Assembly: GCA_032158295.1 (NCBI GenBank)
Contig: CM063246.1
Location: 15,783,168-15,847,167, forward strand
Direction: 5' to 3'
DNA from: Pycnopodia helianthoides
Lineage: Eukaryota > Echinodermata > Asteroidea > Forcipulatida > Asteriidae
DNA: 64,000 nt
Position numbers and translations under genes: made by a program. Under the pieces are notes generated by a model. It was given only the letters and a program-made list of their open reading frames with translations, was not told the DNA's origin and searched no databases. Positions 24,870 through 36,577 of the stretch are shown here, one piece after another (positions within the stretch are counted from its first letter, which is position 1; every line of letters begins with the position of its first letter).

Positions 24870-24931
24870 TTAATGTTACTGGGCCATGTAGGATGACGTG
24901 TTGATGTTACTGGGCCATGTAGGATGACGTC
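24870..24931. repeat. 31-bp tandem duplication across the stop codon of the Mextli-like gene
   Basis: Copies 24870-24900 and 24901-24931 share TACTGGGCCATGTAGGATGA and differ at two positions. Since 31 is not a multiple of 3, the minus-strand frame reads the first copy as RHPTWPSNIN and the second as TSSYMAQ then stop (24878-24876). Confidence 0.9.
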
Positions 24932-27900
24932 TTCTATTAAAGTAGGAGCTAATGCTGGCTGATCTGATACTAGGTGGAGGTGTATCATCCATTAGAAGTA
25001 TTGTTGGGTCTTCAAAGGTTGGTATCTACAATCAACAAGACACCGACACTTCAAATCCAGTCAACTTCACAAACAGTCAACATTTTATGAATGGGAGACT
25101 TAATCCTTGAATTCCTACATGCCAATTTTGAAAAGGCCCATTTGTGATATAGATAAACAAAACATTCTAGACCATTCCTCCATGCTAAACAAACAAACTT
25201 TGTTAACATTACAATCAACTTTACTAGTCAATTTTGCTCAAGTCAGGACAAGTCACAAGTAATTTTTACTCAAGTCAAGTCAAGAGTCATTTTTTTGTCC
25301 CGAAATAAGGTCAAATCTTTTTACATTCTGACAAACTTAATTTACATCCATATTCTGTTTACAGCCAAGTTAATTAATTTAGTAAATAAATCAAAGCTCA
25401 GTCACTTTCATCATTTTAAGTATGATGCAACAGGCCAAAAGTGGAAACAAATATATATTGTTTGCACTTGTACAGGTTCACCATAGACATTTCCATCTGA
25501 TGCAGTTACAACAAATCACCTGCTCAGTTGTAAAATCTACAACACTCTGTACCCTGTTCATATCACATACACTGACACCCAGGTACATGTATCAGGTTTC
25601 AGCTATAATACTGGCTATGGAACAAATAAATATGAATTATCACATCAAGCACTCAATGGATCAGTATCTTTTCTAAAGATTTCACATGAATTGATGAATG
25701 CTGACTTAGTATGGAATCTGCTCTGTTGTTTGAACCACGCAAGCCTCCTAATTCCACCATTGTCCTGGAATTAACAACCTGCTCGCTGACTCGTGACTCC
25801 AGTTTCGGGTTAGTATTGCTAGCGATAGCGTCCAGTTAGCACCTCTATTGATTGTTTTACAAGCCATTAATAAGATTTTCAGACTGTTAAAGATATTTCC
25901 TTTGTTTGGTTTGGTTTTTTATTTTTCTTGTTACAAAAGGGTTGAAAACAATGTTTTGCTCGTAGCGGGCCGACAAAAATTACCTGGTTGTAACCGTGTT
26001 CTCGCTACTACTGTGCTCGTAGAATCCCTATTTAAATGCATTGAAACACAGGGCAGTTCGAGACCGGCAAAAGAGCTTGTAATAACGGGAGTCGTCTGTA
26101 CATAAAAAATAAAGCCTAGCTGGTCATCAAATTTGTTTCTTTGAGCTAGAAACTTAACTATAGCTGGAGTACTGCTGCCATTATCATGGTATAGATTGTT
26201 ACTAGGTCCTTGAAAACTCATCTCTTAGCAAATTGGTTTTCTATAAAATGTGCTGTACTCACATCAGAAGTAATGATGTTCCAACAGTCTCAGTCTTTAG
26301 TATGTTCAACTTCCAATACCTTATTTTGACTACAATTGTATTGGTAATAGTGGTATAAGATACCATGTACACTTACTCTGATGATGTAGTGAAAATCACT
26401 ATGTGAAATGGTATGCTGTAGAGCAGCTGGCATTACTCTACACATTGGTGAATTCCAACACTTGAGAAGAAAGTCACGAGTGTACTGACGAACAGGTTGA
26501 CTTCTGCTACCTTCAAATATATATAATCAATAACAACCATGGTCAATATAATGGCATGACTGGCAAGGAAGTTTGCTCAATGTGTTCAAATAGTGACATT
26601 ATTAATTGTTAAAAATGAAATACTGTTTAAGGGAAAACTTGTTTACATGTATGTGAAAATACATCTAGATGTTTAAAACCAACATTTATAAATACCCCAG
26701 ACAGTTTATCCATTCTTATTGGTCGAGAAGAGATCACGTGGCCATGTTTAAAATTTACAAACAAAACTTTTTTGCAGATTTTCCTACATTATTATGCTTT
26801 TTAACAAAAAGGCATTAATGAATGGGCAGAAAAGAGAAGGTGACTGGGTCTTAAATGGCCGCTTAAAACCTTGAAGGGTCGTGGTCTTGGAATAAAGGAC
26901 CTTGCCTTCGGCTCAGTCCTTATCACACAGCCACAACCCTGCTGGTTCTAAACGACTGTTTGAGACCTAGTCGCCTACTCTTTTATTCCCTTACTCAAAT
27001 AAATTTGATTTGATGACGTTTGATAGATTCACGTAAAGCTTGAGATCTTACTTGAAGATCCTCCTGATAGTTGACGTGTTCGCACAGGGTTATTAGCATC
27101 CACTGGACTGATGGTACAACTGGGAGATGAAGCATCTTCAAATCTATTCTCATCCTCAGTGACAGACTGCAATGTCAGGCAGTCTTGTTTCTCTCTTTCA
27201 GTTGGAGATAGGGCAAGATAGTCGGTACAATCACCACCAGCTTCCACCCTGCAATGGGAGGCTGTATCGGGAGATTCTTCAGAGATAACAGACAGAGAAC
27301 TTGAGATATCTGGTGAGAAGGTAACAGCATCCCAGAAACCAGTGGAGCTTGGACTGTCTTGTTTGAAGCCCTCACATTTCTTGAGTGGACTTTGAGCAGT
27401 ATTATGACTGAGAGCTGTTTAGAACAACATAGATTATGTCAAGTGACTTTACTTCATTTACTTTTTTGAAAATAAAAATGTTTTCATAGTGCATGCCAAA
27501 TACAACAATAGCCTTGCTTAAAATACTGCAAAATTATTCGCAAACATTAACGACATTGAAGAGGTTTTGAAAGTATGAAGATTAAGCCAAACATTGCGGT
27601 TTCCATTTCAACCTTAGAAGTAGTTCAGTTTTGTTGTCAATGCCTTAAGTGCAAGACTAAGACTTCTTACAAGTTACATTACACACATATATGTAAAGTA
27701 TTACAAGCAATTATTAAATACTGATTAAATATTTAGTTTTACTATGTTACACTTACCCTGAAACAACCAAAAGTAGGTCTTGAGACTAAGACCAATACCA
27801 AGATTAGTCACAAGACCTACATGTATTATTATTTACATCAACAATATTTATACTAAATACAAACAGACTTTAGTTACTTACTTATTATCTTTAATACTAC

Positions 27901-30504
27901 AAAGTTCTTCTATAACACCTAATCCAACCCGAAACTCAAACCCACACTCTGACAACATCAGGGCCCAATTTCATGGCTCTGCTTACCGTGGAATTCTGCA
28001 CTTACGTCCCATAGAATTGTGTGCTTTACAGGGCTTGGTAAGCACAGAATTCTGCTGTAAGCAGAGCCATGAAATTGGACCCTGAACTTGAGTCAGTGCA
28101 CAAGACCGCTTGGCCATGACAATTCATTCATACCAAAAATTAACTGAACACTCATGTTTCTACACCTTTCGCAACAAAATTGATATATTCTTAAACAATT
28201 TTTTAATAAACTAGAAAGAACAAAAAAATGAAATGTGGTGTTGTTTGAAAAGGTTCCAGAAGCTCAAGACCACCTACCTGGCTGATGCAGTGGCTTAGCA
28301 CCTGGCTGATGCAGTGGCTTAGCACCTGGCTGATGCAATGGCTTAGCACCTGGCTGATGCAGTGGCTTAGCACCTGCTCTGATGTCCTCATTGGAAGCCA
28401 ACTTGCTTTGTGCACACTCTACAGTGCACACTCTGGGGTTCTTTTCCACAGTTGACTTTATATCTGTAGTGCTTACTACTGTCTTAGAGTTTCCAGTATC
28501 AGATGCATGGACAGATGCCGTCTAAATGAAAGCAAAGTTTTTATGTTCTGAGTGAAATATCAGTGTTACCATAAATTTCAGTTTCTTCGTCACTTTCCCA
28601 CTATGCAAAAGTTCAGATCCTCTTTGAATGGGATTGGATGTCAGGCAACACAATAGTTTAACCATCTTTTAACTGCACTTCAGCTTTCAGAAGAAAAGGT
28701 TTTAAAAGGTTTCCATTAAAAAAACCAGCCTACTCAGTTGAAATCAGGATACAAGTAGTCAATGCTTACCTGATGTTTATCACGTCTTTGTTCCACATCC
28801 CAATGTCTTGCTCTTAACTCAATAACTTTCAATAGTTGCATCCTGGTTGTGGGTCGCTTGTTTGGGTCTAAGGCTAGGATTCTAATCGTCTGGAAGATTC
28901 TGTCTATTTCAGCTATAATATAAAGAACGGTAGGTCTACGCATAAGCATCTAAATGCTATACTCCTAAGTTTAAAAAATGTCATCAACCAAAACCAATTG
29001 CTGTGCAGTAGCCATGGTAGTTAAATTGGGTTCAGTGTACACATCTAAAATATAATAAGTATGGATATTTGCGATATCTCTTTTGAGTATTTGTGGTTCC
29101 GATGGAACCAGTGGACTCAACGTTTCAGACAGATGCCTACTCAGTCCGTCGTCTGTCTCCTGACAACTGAAAGAGTATAATGTCCACAACGTTGAGTCCA
29201 CCGGTTCCATCGAAACCGCATCAACTCAAAAGAGAGACTTTACCACATAGTGATATTGCAAATATCCTTAGCCATTGTATTTCCACCACACAAATCTTCA
29301 AGTCTTACTTATCTAAGATTGTAAGTCAATAGAGAACTACTAGAAATTGTTTGAGTAATATTGAATCATCAGACAGTGTATCAAGGTTGGTTAATGGTGT
29401 TATTTTAGATGCAATGTATTCACCATATTATAATGGCTGATTACTGGCAGGCATAGTACAAATCTAATTCAATGCCTTTGAATGATCAGGAGTTTGGATT
29501 GAGGTAAATGGGAATCCACAATTACTACTTGTCCAATAATACAGCTTCCCTCATAAATGGTCACAGTATACTTACATTTGACATGTTTGTCCAGCTCTCT
29601 GCCAGAGGCCTTGAGAAGAAAGCATAGATTTGCCACAGCAAACTCAAAATGTCGAGGATTAGCAACATTTAATGAAGCATGACAGTCTTGTACAGACTTC
29701 CACAAGCTACCTGTGTCTTTACAATAAAATGTCTGAGAAGGAGGTGAAGAGTTTGGCTTGGATTGCTTAGGATTGGCATGCACTGACATTGTCTCTTCAT
29801 CTTCCATGTGCTTCAGAAAAAGAAAACAAAGAAACTAATTATCATGGGTAAAATTTATTAATATTTTGGGGCTGAAAAACTTTTGATTACTCTATGTGCA
29901 TGAGGAGAACTTGATATGGCACTTTTCACTAGGGTTTGTACTTTGCGCATTGTGGGGGCATCTCCAAACTGCCAAGGAAGTTCAATCGCTTGTAGCAAGC
30001 TTTTTCTTCTTTTCTTTTTTATTAATATTATTTGTTTGCAACTAATATGTGCAGTTGTGTACTACATGTTTGTACATTGTACCATGTAGCAAACTTAGAC
30101 TTGACAGTCAGAGAATCCCTGATCTACATGTTGTCATGTAATGTTTCATAAAGTACAATATTCACCATGTGAAGGCATGCTTAGGCTGAAACCCTAGAAG
30201 GGCATAATTTGAGTATTGTACAAGTTGATATTTATCTGCATTTTGTGGTAACTGGACAATTTGGTGTATGCATGATCTAAGTAAGTAAAAGTGGCACATT
30301 AGTTCTTGCCAGTGATATTCTTTATTGTCAAGCCTAGATGTTCCTGTGTACTGAACATACCTTGTCCACAGTTTTACCAATGCCATGTAGTTTCCTTGGG
30401 CTTCTTTGACCTAGAGACCCTGGGATGGTGTTGGGCCCTTTGCCTTTCATCAAACGAGCTGAGAATCCGTTATTGCAAACAGCTGAAATGTCATTACCTG
30501 CCAT
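24876..30504 (-). CDS. mxt: Mextli-like eIF4E-binding translation factor (7 coding exons)
   Basis: Exons by eye, in transcript order: 30504-30361, 29810-29576, 28912-28770, 28521-28278, 27414-27052, 26510-26377, 25025-24876. All junctions carry AG/GT and phases agree, giving about 470 residues. Residues about 84-126 and 127-165 form helices like the start and end of a MIF4G domain (end motif LLKVIELRARHWDV, compare LLEIIEFRAAGW in MIF4GD), but the middle of a full MIF4G is absent. The centre is Ser/Pro/Thr-rich with an 8-residue repeat (AKPLHQPG, four times). Residues 386-392 are YTRDFLL, a canonical YxxxxLPhi eIF4E-binding motif. A MIF4G-like head plus C-terminal eIF4E site is the layout known for Drosophila Mextli, which bridges eIF4E and eIF3. 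The KH domain expected in Mextli was not found. It could be another eIF4E-binding protein; the gene model is firmer than the name. Confidence 0.65.
26690..26995. repeat. Repeat family B, copy 4 (contains the empty TTAA site)
   Basis: Starts TATAAATACCCCAGACAG, includes CTTATTGGTCGAGAAGAGAT and CCTTCGGCTCAGTCCTTATC, and ends CGCCTACTCTTTTATTCCCT. GGGTCTTAAATGGCC at 26847-26861 is the uninterrupted form of the site holding a MITE at 22245. It lies in an intron of the Mextli-like gene. Confidence 0.8.
27961..28082. repeat. Long hairpin in an intron of the Mextli-like gene
   Basis: GGGCCCAATTTCATGGCTCT (from 27961) pairs with the reverse complement ending at 28082 (AGAGCCATGAAATTGGACCC). Arms are about 26 bases with further pairing inward (GAATTCTG on both sides). 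Typical of a foldback MITE; no target duplication was established. Confidence 0.75.
28276..28371 (-). repeat. In-frame 24-bp coding repeat, four units
   Basis: Four consecutive 24-bp units (ACCTGGCTGATGCAGTGGCT plus TAGC on the + strand) encode AKPLHQPG repeatedly on the minus strand. The last unit runs into the exon's donor site at 28277. Units are almost identical (one G/A change), so the expansion is probably recent. Confidence 0.9.
29063..29267. repeat. Long inverted repeat in an intron of the Mextli-like gene
   Basis: Left arm 29063-29124 and right arm 29188-29267 are imperfect reverse complements, sharing GGATATTTGC and GGTGGACTCAACGTT-type words. The spacer contains CTCAGTCCGTCGTCTGTCTC. 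Likely a foldback element. It occupies the place where a middle MIF4G exon would be expected, but no exon was found. Confidence 0.65.
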
Positions 30505-30734
30505 GTCTAGAAAACTGTGCTACCTGATGACAAAACAGAAAAAGATATAGTTTTAACTTTAACTTTTAAGGACATGTAGCACTCATTTATGTCTCGCATT
30601 CAAGTGATAAACAATACAAGCACAAATAAATAAAAACACAATGCTGATTGCTTTCAACTGCAAAAAGTGTTTCACATCCTTTCACTTATTGCATTTGGTT
30701 CCTCATTAGACACTCATTTTCTTTTAAAGATAAA

Positions 30735-30851
30735 CATAATAATAATAATAAACAGCACTTATAAAGCGCACAGTATCTGACAAAAACTGCCATTCAAGGG
30801 CGCCGGTTTCTTTAAGATAAAATTTGGTTTCTTTAAGATAAAATTTGGAAA
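30735..30851. repeat. SINE-tail-like ATAATAATA stretch plus 21-bp duplication
   Basis: ATAATAATAATAATAAACAG followed by CACTTATAAAGCGC resembles the 3' tail of some tRNA-derived repeats. Just after, GGTTTCTTTAAGATAAAATTT is present twice in tandem (about 30807-30849). No tRNA-like head was found. Confidence 0.45.
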
Positions 30852-33800
30852 AGAAAAGTATTGAAATTGTAACTGCTTAAACACACATCCCACCGTCCTT
30901 GATTGCAGAATTTCAGAGACTTCATAAAAAAGATTGCAATTTATGAATTGACAATTAGAGGAAAGAATGGACCCATTCTTATGTCAAAACATGAAGCATG
31001 TTTTTTGGAAAGATAACCTTTGTACTTTAGAGGCAGTCAGGACCAGCGGTGTAGCCAGGACCTTTTTGGTGGTGGGGGGGGGGGGGCATTGCTTTCAAGT
31101 GGGGGGGGGGGGGCAGGGGGAATGGGTGGTGGGAAAAACTTGGTGTTGACTTGGTTGGAAGCTGAACCGCAGTGAGGTTTCCCGCTCAAATGCAGCGTGC
31201 AGACGCTTTTGTTTTACTTGAACTGGGTCCCTGGTAATTTGCAAAAAGGATCCCCAGACCTGGGAAATGTGCAAGATCAATATGGCAAAGACCAACTGGA
31301 CAGGATCCAGGTAGCCCACCCAACATGACAAACCCCCACGCCCTGGGTGGCACCACAACAAGGCTGTGAGTGTCCATTAAATAATGTATTTTATCCTCCA
31401 GTGATAAAATGAACATTTGATTTTCAACAACAACTAATATAAAGAAACTCTGTATTAGTATTGCACATTCTTTTAGGTGACATACTTGGTTTATATTTCT
31501 AATGACATTTCAGCATTCAAAGTCCAACTATGACTCTGTATGAGCTATGATATATTGTGTTGATAATGCCACATTTATTCAGTTGTGACAGAGGAGTGAA
31601 AGCAAGAATACCTATCTCAATAGTTTATATCCCAACGTACTGTAATGGCTGGATTATCTCTGCAGACTATGTCAATTCACCTTTGCGCGCCTTTCTTTTC
31701 CTATAATAATTTTAAAGATAAACAACCATGTAATTAATTATTATAAAAACTGTACATTTAAACAAGCGTAAAACAATTTCCCGGCTTCCAGCATGCAACT
31801 TTGTAGTTTTCCATAACCCTGAATGGCCCCTGACATAATGACAAGCAAAATGAGAAAATGGCAAATGGTTTCAAAGTATCCTTGTGCTGTCTTCACAAAA
31901 GACTTTGTCACCATTACAGCAATAAAGCTACTACTTATACTAGTGTTTGTTTTAAATACAAACACCCAAAGCCTATTTTTCATTCTTTTTTCCCTCTTTT
32001 TTCCTTACTTTTCTTTCTTTGTTTGTGTGTGTGTGTGTAAGTGTGTGAAGATTTGCATTAAAAATGTGTAAGGCCGCACTGTAAAATCAGGGTCTGTTGG
32101 GTATCTACATAATTTTAAAACTCAAATGTACGCTCCAACCCCTACATACATACGTGCCAAATGTGGTGCTATAAATGTAACAGGCTCAAAATCATCAAGT
32201 CAGGAAAACAGCATCATGACGTCAATAATGTTTAATTTCCCTTTTTCCATAGTGGAAACCACGCGCAGCCAGCGCTGTACAAAATAATATCTTCAAACTT
32301 GGCCTTTTAACTTTTTGAAGAATGATGTTTTGCAAACGACTGAATTAAGAATATGAAAAAGACCCACACCAACAGGAATCGTAACACTTCATTCCTGGGC
32401 TATGACTTATTTAAAGAATAAACAAGTAACAACTATAAATACAAAGGAATATGTAAATGAGTCTAGTGCTACTGGTGGTTTCTTGACTCTGAGCTCCAAT
32501 AAACAATGACCCTGGGAGTCTCTGGGGGCATTAATAAGATTAGCTTTAGAATTTCCCACAGATGCAATGCACTGTACTGTGAAAATGCAATGGCATGAAT
32601 GAAAAGAAAAGTAATTATTTATAAGAGAGTAAAATCATGGGGAAAACAAAACCACACATTTTTACAGTTACACATATATAAAAACAAATGCTCAATTGAT
32701 GAGAAATAGAACCTATGCTGCTCTACTAAAAGGCAATTCTTGCCAAAAGCTTGACATGCTTGACCTAGCTGCAAAAGATTTGTACTATGTTTGGGAACTA
32801 CAACAAATTTGAAAATAAATTAACATGCCTCTATCTTTGCTTGATAAGAATTTTTAAAGAATAGCAATTGAGCCAATAAGCTTGTACTTCCTGGGCAAAT
32901 TCCACATAAACTTGCCCCTATAACTACTGTTGCAACACACAGAATTTAAAATATCTTGAAGAATTCACATTAGATGGAAACAAAGGTTTCTCAAAATTCT
33001 GAGGCCTTAAAAAGGACTAACATGGCTTTTTAGCTATTTGTAAATTACTTGTGGAATCTTGTACGATCTACATCATTTTTGTTTACACTTATCAACAGCT
33101 CTTGCAGCATATTCACAGTGAAGTGGACTTTTAAGCAGGTCTGCAAATAAACTGTTTGCACTGACTTTCTTACAGTATATATATATGCACTGTACTGACT
33201 GGGATGTCTTCCCATATACCATACAGTCCACAATCACAATTTCTCTATTGACACCTTGCTCTAACCTCACATGCTCTACTCTCTGCCAAGCTTCTCCTTT
33301 TGGGAGTCAAATTGCTCAAACAAATGATAGTTATTAACTGTGTGTAAACCATGCCCAACCAATCGCCGACTAAAATGCGCTTGACACATACGAAGACATT
33401 GATTCCAAACCCAAAACACCGCAACCCAAAATTATTGTGTTGATGACATCAGGTGAATTGGGTCAATATGCTTACTTTTAACCATGCTTTTAACCAATTC
33501 CAGATGTTAAACCTGAGTCCTGAGATCTTGCTCTATGGATATAGTAATACCATTCATCATACTCTCACACACTAAGGTCCACTTTATTACTTGAAAATTG
33601 ACTTATGTACATTGTATACCAGATACACTCTGTGTCCTTCCAATTTTTCAGATTTTTCACGATTTTTACTCAACCTGATTACTCAGTAAAAATTCTTTTG
33701 TAATTACACCAGGCGATTGGAGCCTTTTCCTTTGGTGATATTGTATTTTTCTTTATTCAATTTTTAACCAGTTGGTCTCAGTCTTCATGTGAAAAAAGCT

Positions 33801-34190
33801 ACATTTTTTACTTTCCGCCTTGTACAACAAAACCATCAATGAGTGGAAAGTGTACACTGCTGAACTACTATGGAGTACAGAGCTGAGAAAGGAAACTACT
33901 GATGAGCCATTGATAACTATAGGGATCATTTACACAATGTAGAACTGCTTATTGCTTGTGATTACCACCTACTTACATCCTTCTTATATTATGGGCTCCA
34001 CCAAATAAATTAAGAAGGCTGATGCTTGATTAACAACTGCATAAACAACGCAACACAGCACCACATAGCTACATCATGTCCATACAGTCCAAACTGGGCC
34101 AAGTGAAAACAAATGGTAGTACAGGCATAGGCCTAATATCGAAATAAATGTTAATGCACTTTTGAAGCCAACCATATTTGACAACCTTTT

Positions 34191-34595
34191 CAGGGCTCAA
34201 ATTTGGGGGGAAAATCCACAAGCCCACAGGACCTGTATCTCTAAATGTTTACTGGACCAGAACTAATCTTACAAGACCAGATTCAAATTGAGAAAAGACT
34301 TCATTGCACAGTTTGCTCTATGCACAGTTTAACTTGCATTTAATAAGCACTAAGACATAAAAGAGAAGATTTATCTCAATTGTTTTTAAGGGTATTAAGT
34401 ATATTCAAATTATTACTCAAAGTCAACATTTGAACATAATTTGTTTCTGTTCAAGATATTACAGAGTGAGGCTTTACATGAATTGTTATTGAATTGAAAA
34501 CACAAGACCACTGAACTTGTCCAGTCATGAGTTTACTGGCCCAACGCTAAAATCACTGGCCTCTGGACTGCAGTCCAGTGTCAAATTTGAGCCTG
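34191..34595. mobile_element. 405-bp element with short terminal inverted repeats
   Basis: Begins CAGGGCTCAAATTTG and ends with its near-perfect reverse complement (CAAATTTGAGCCTG). The right end, including AAAATCACTGGCCTCTGGAC and GTCCAGTGTCAAATTTGAGC, matches a fragment at 50229-50277, which shows it is dispersed. No coding capacity is seen and no target duplication was established. Confidence 0.6.
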
Positions 34596-35220
34596 TGCTT
34601 TTGTGGTTTCCATTGTGGTTTTAGCAGGCCTGGAATTTCCTCTAGGAGAGGGCAAGGTCATTTTTGTTTAGTAAAGGGCACTTCCATGGGAAAATCTTTA
34701 AGTCTATGGGAAACTTTTGAAGGGGCACTAAGGTCAAGACCAGGGCACTGGAGGACATGGCCTCTGTGGCCTCCAAGCAGATTCAGGCCTGTTTTAGTCC
34801 ATTCAACTGGAACTGGACTGGGGTCATAATGAGTAGGCATTCTAAATCTGCAATATTTGATGTTTCAAGTCAGTCCATGATTGCATTTTCATTCAGATCA
34901 CACAGCTCTAGATTAGTCGACCCATTCACTGAGTGTATGAAAGGGGTAGTTGTTCAAAGATGACTTATTGGTAATGTAAACAACTAAAACTTTGTTATTA
35001 ATACTATTATTATTATCATTTATTATTTTCTGGTGTATTTTAAATTAAGTATTCAAGTAGCCCAGAGCCTGAATTGCATTAGTATTAAAAATGTTAACAA
35101 ATTGAATAAACATCTAGAGAATTTTACATATGCAGTATTACATGTACAATGAACTGGTTGAACAAATTTTTTTTTATGAAAACAAAAGTTATGGTTCAGT
35201 GTACCACGATAATATGATGG

Positions 35221-35381
35221 TAATATTTCCGTATCCGACTGCCACTTTTTTATTCATTATGAAATAAAATAGTATCTTATTTGCTCAAATGAGATGTATC
35301 TTGCTCAAATGAGACATTGCTCATTTTTGTTTGGTAACAATCAGTGATAAAGTGGCAGTGAGTCGGATACAGAAATTTTTC
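35221..35381. mobile_element. Foldback MITE, family C, copy 1
   Basis: TTCCGTATCCGACTGCCACT at the left pairs with AGTGGCAGTGAGTCGGATAC at the right. The interior word TATGAAATAAAATAGTATCT recurs in the copy at 54331-54462, whose ends (TTGTATCTTGCCACCACTTT / AAAGTGGTGGCAGGATAT) are diverged relatives. Confidence 0.75.
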
Positions 35382-35880
35382 CAGTCTCTTTTTAAACTTT
35401 TTAAAACTTTACAACATGCATGATGATCGATGCTTTTAAATTTAACTCCAGAGTCCATGTTTCTTAATAAAGGCATATTAACTTAGGAAATAGTTATCAC
35501 TCAGCTAGGGCATGTAGAAAGAAGTACTACTAGTACTAGGGGCCTACCCTTTTAACTTGGGAAAACAACACTCAAAAAATTGTTTGTTTATTCTTTCTTG
35601 AGATGCAATATAGAAGTAGAACGTGCGTGTTTCTACTTTAATGAATGCGGCTGCCACGCCGTGCCATTTGCTGAACCAAGGACTCGGGAGTGTTCGTTGA
35701 CCATCTGTAGTCAGGTGGTCCTTTTTCTATGGTTGACCAGCAGAACGGTCTCTCTATGATATGGTTTATTAACCACCATGGAGGAATGACCTTACTGTTG
35801 CCTAGCCTAGAGGTAGAGTCTAACTAAAGCCTAAATGCCTTAGTAGAGCAAGGGTCCCAAGCATGGCGGTCTATTTCTCT

Positions 35881-35942
35881 ATTTCTACCTCCATGTGGTT
35901 CAAGCATGGAGCAATAAACTAGTTTATTGCTCCATGGTTCAA
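35881..35942. repeat. Perfect 32-bp palindrome in a CATGGAG-family cluster
   Basis: CATGGAGCAATAAACT (35905-35920) is followed with no spacer by its exact reverse complement (35921-35936). Upstream is TTTCTACCTCCATG (35882-35895), the arm of the hairpin seen at 517-565. It lies a few hundred bases from the probable first exon of the Mextli-like gene. Confidence 0.9.
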
Positions 35943-36147
35943 GCATGGTTCAAGTTAGTCTCCTCCCTTCTTACCACTTACAGAAACACCACAAAAATTA
36001 CTTGAGGTAAATGCCTGACCCAGAAACGTACTTTTGAACTTTTCACTTAAAAAACACAGTTGCAGTTTGTATCTTTCCAATATGAATGGGGAAAAGTGTG
36101 CCAATGATCTTTGAAATGTTATATAGAATCAGAGAAGGTTTACTTAC

Positions 36148-36480
36148 CTAGCTTTGCCTATTCTCTATGATCTGAGTAGTCCCAGTGTCATTCGTGCCGG
36201 TGGAACACCCAGCAACGTTGTTGAGACTGAAGTCACGCACGGTGATGCTGATGTACATGTACGTATAGGGGGAGGGCGCACGTGTGTTCATGTAATGGAT
36301 GCAGTGCAGCAGTGTCGTCACACGTCGTCCGTAAGGCGATTTCCTACTCGTGTGTATGGACCGTGCGTGGAAGTCTCGCGCGTAACCTCCATTTTTGGGG
36401 ACCACTTTGGTCCACGTAAAGTGTTACATAGTTACATGTACATAATTATGTACACATACATTGCGTGAAGGAAAAAAAAC
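36148..36480 (-). other. Probable 5' UTR exon and promoter region of the Mextli-like gene
   Basis: On the minus strand, CAAAGCTAG ends at 36148 and is followed by GTAAGTAAA, a strong donor. The first coding exon downstream (start 30523) has an acceptor and 19 untranslated bases before its ATG, so an upstream untranslated exon is required. The stretch is richer in CpG than its surroundings. The transcription start is not determined; the 36480 edge is arbitrary. Confidence 0.45.
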
Positions 36481-36577
36481 TCGCGCCAGTGTTCGAACAC
36501 GCGCGAGACTTGGTCGATTTCAGCCAATCACAGGAACTTGCATATTCATGAGATGTATAATTCATAATAAAGTTTGG

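Larger units (their letters stand above)
18018..24875. other. Convergent intergenic region between LONP2 and the Mextli-like gene
   Basis: Holds the 3' UTR of LONP2 from the left and presumably that of the minus-strand neighbour from the right. No exon with family similarity is seen. Contents noticed: AT-rich unique DNA 18.3-22.1 kb, a repeat-family B copy interrupted by a TTAA MITE (22148-22725), and a 29-bp tandem repeat (23391-23786). Short open frames here have no recognisable motif. Confidence 0.6.
30524..36147. other. Probable 5.6-kb first intron of the Mextli-like gene
   Basis: Lies between the acceptor before the first coding exon (exon start 30523, minus strand) and the donor at 36148. 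Contains G-runs at 31072-31123 beside CAGCGGTGTAGCCAGGAC, a frequent transposon-derived word, a TG run at 32024-32045, and the repeats annotated separately. No further coding exon was recognised. Confidence 0.5.
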
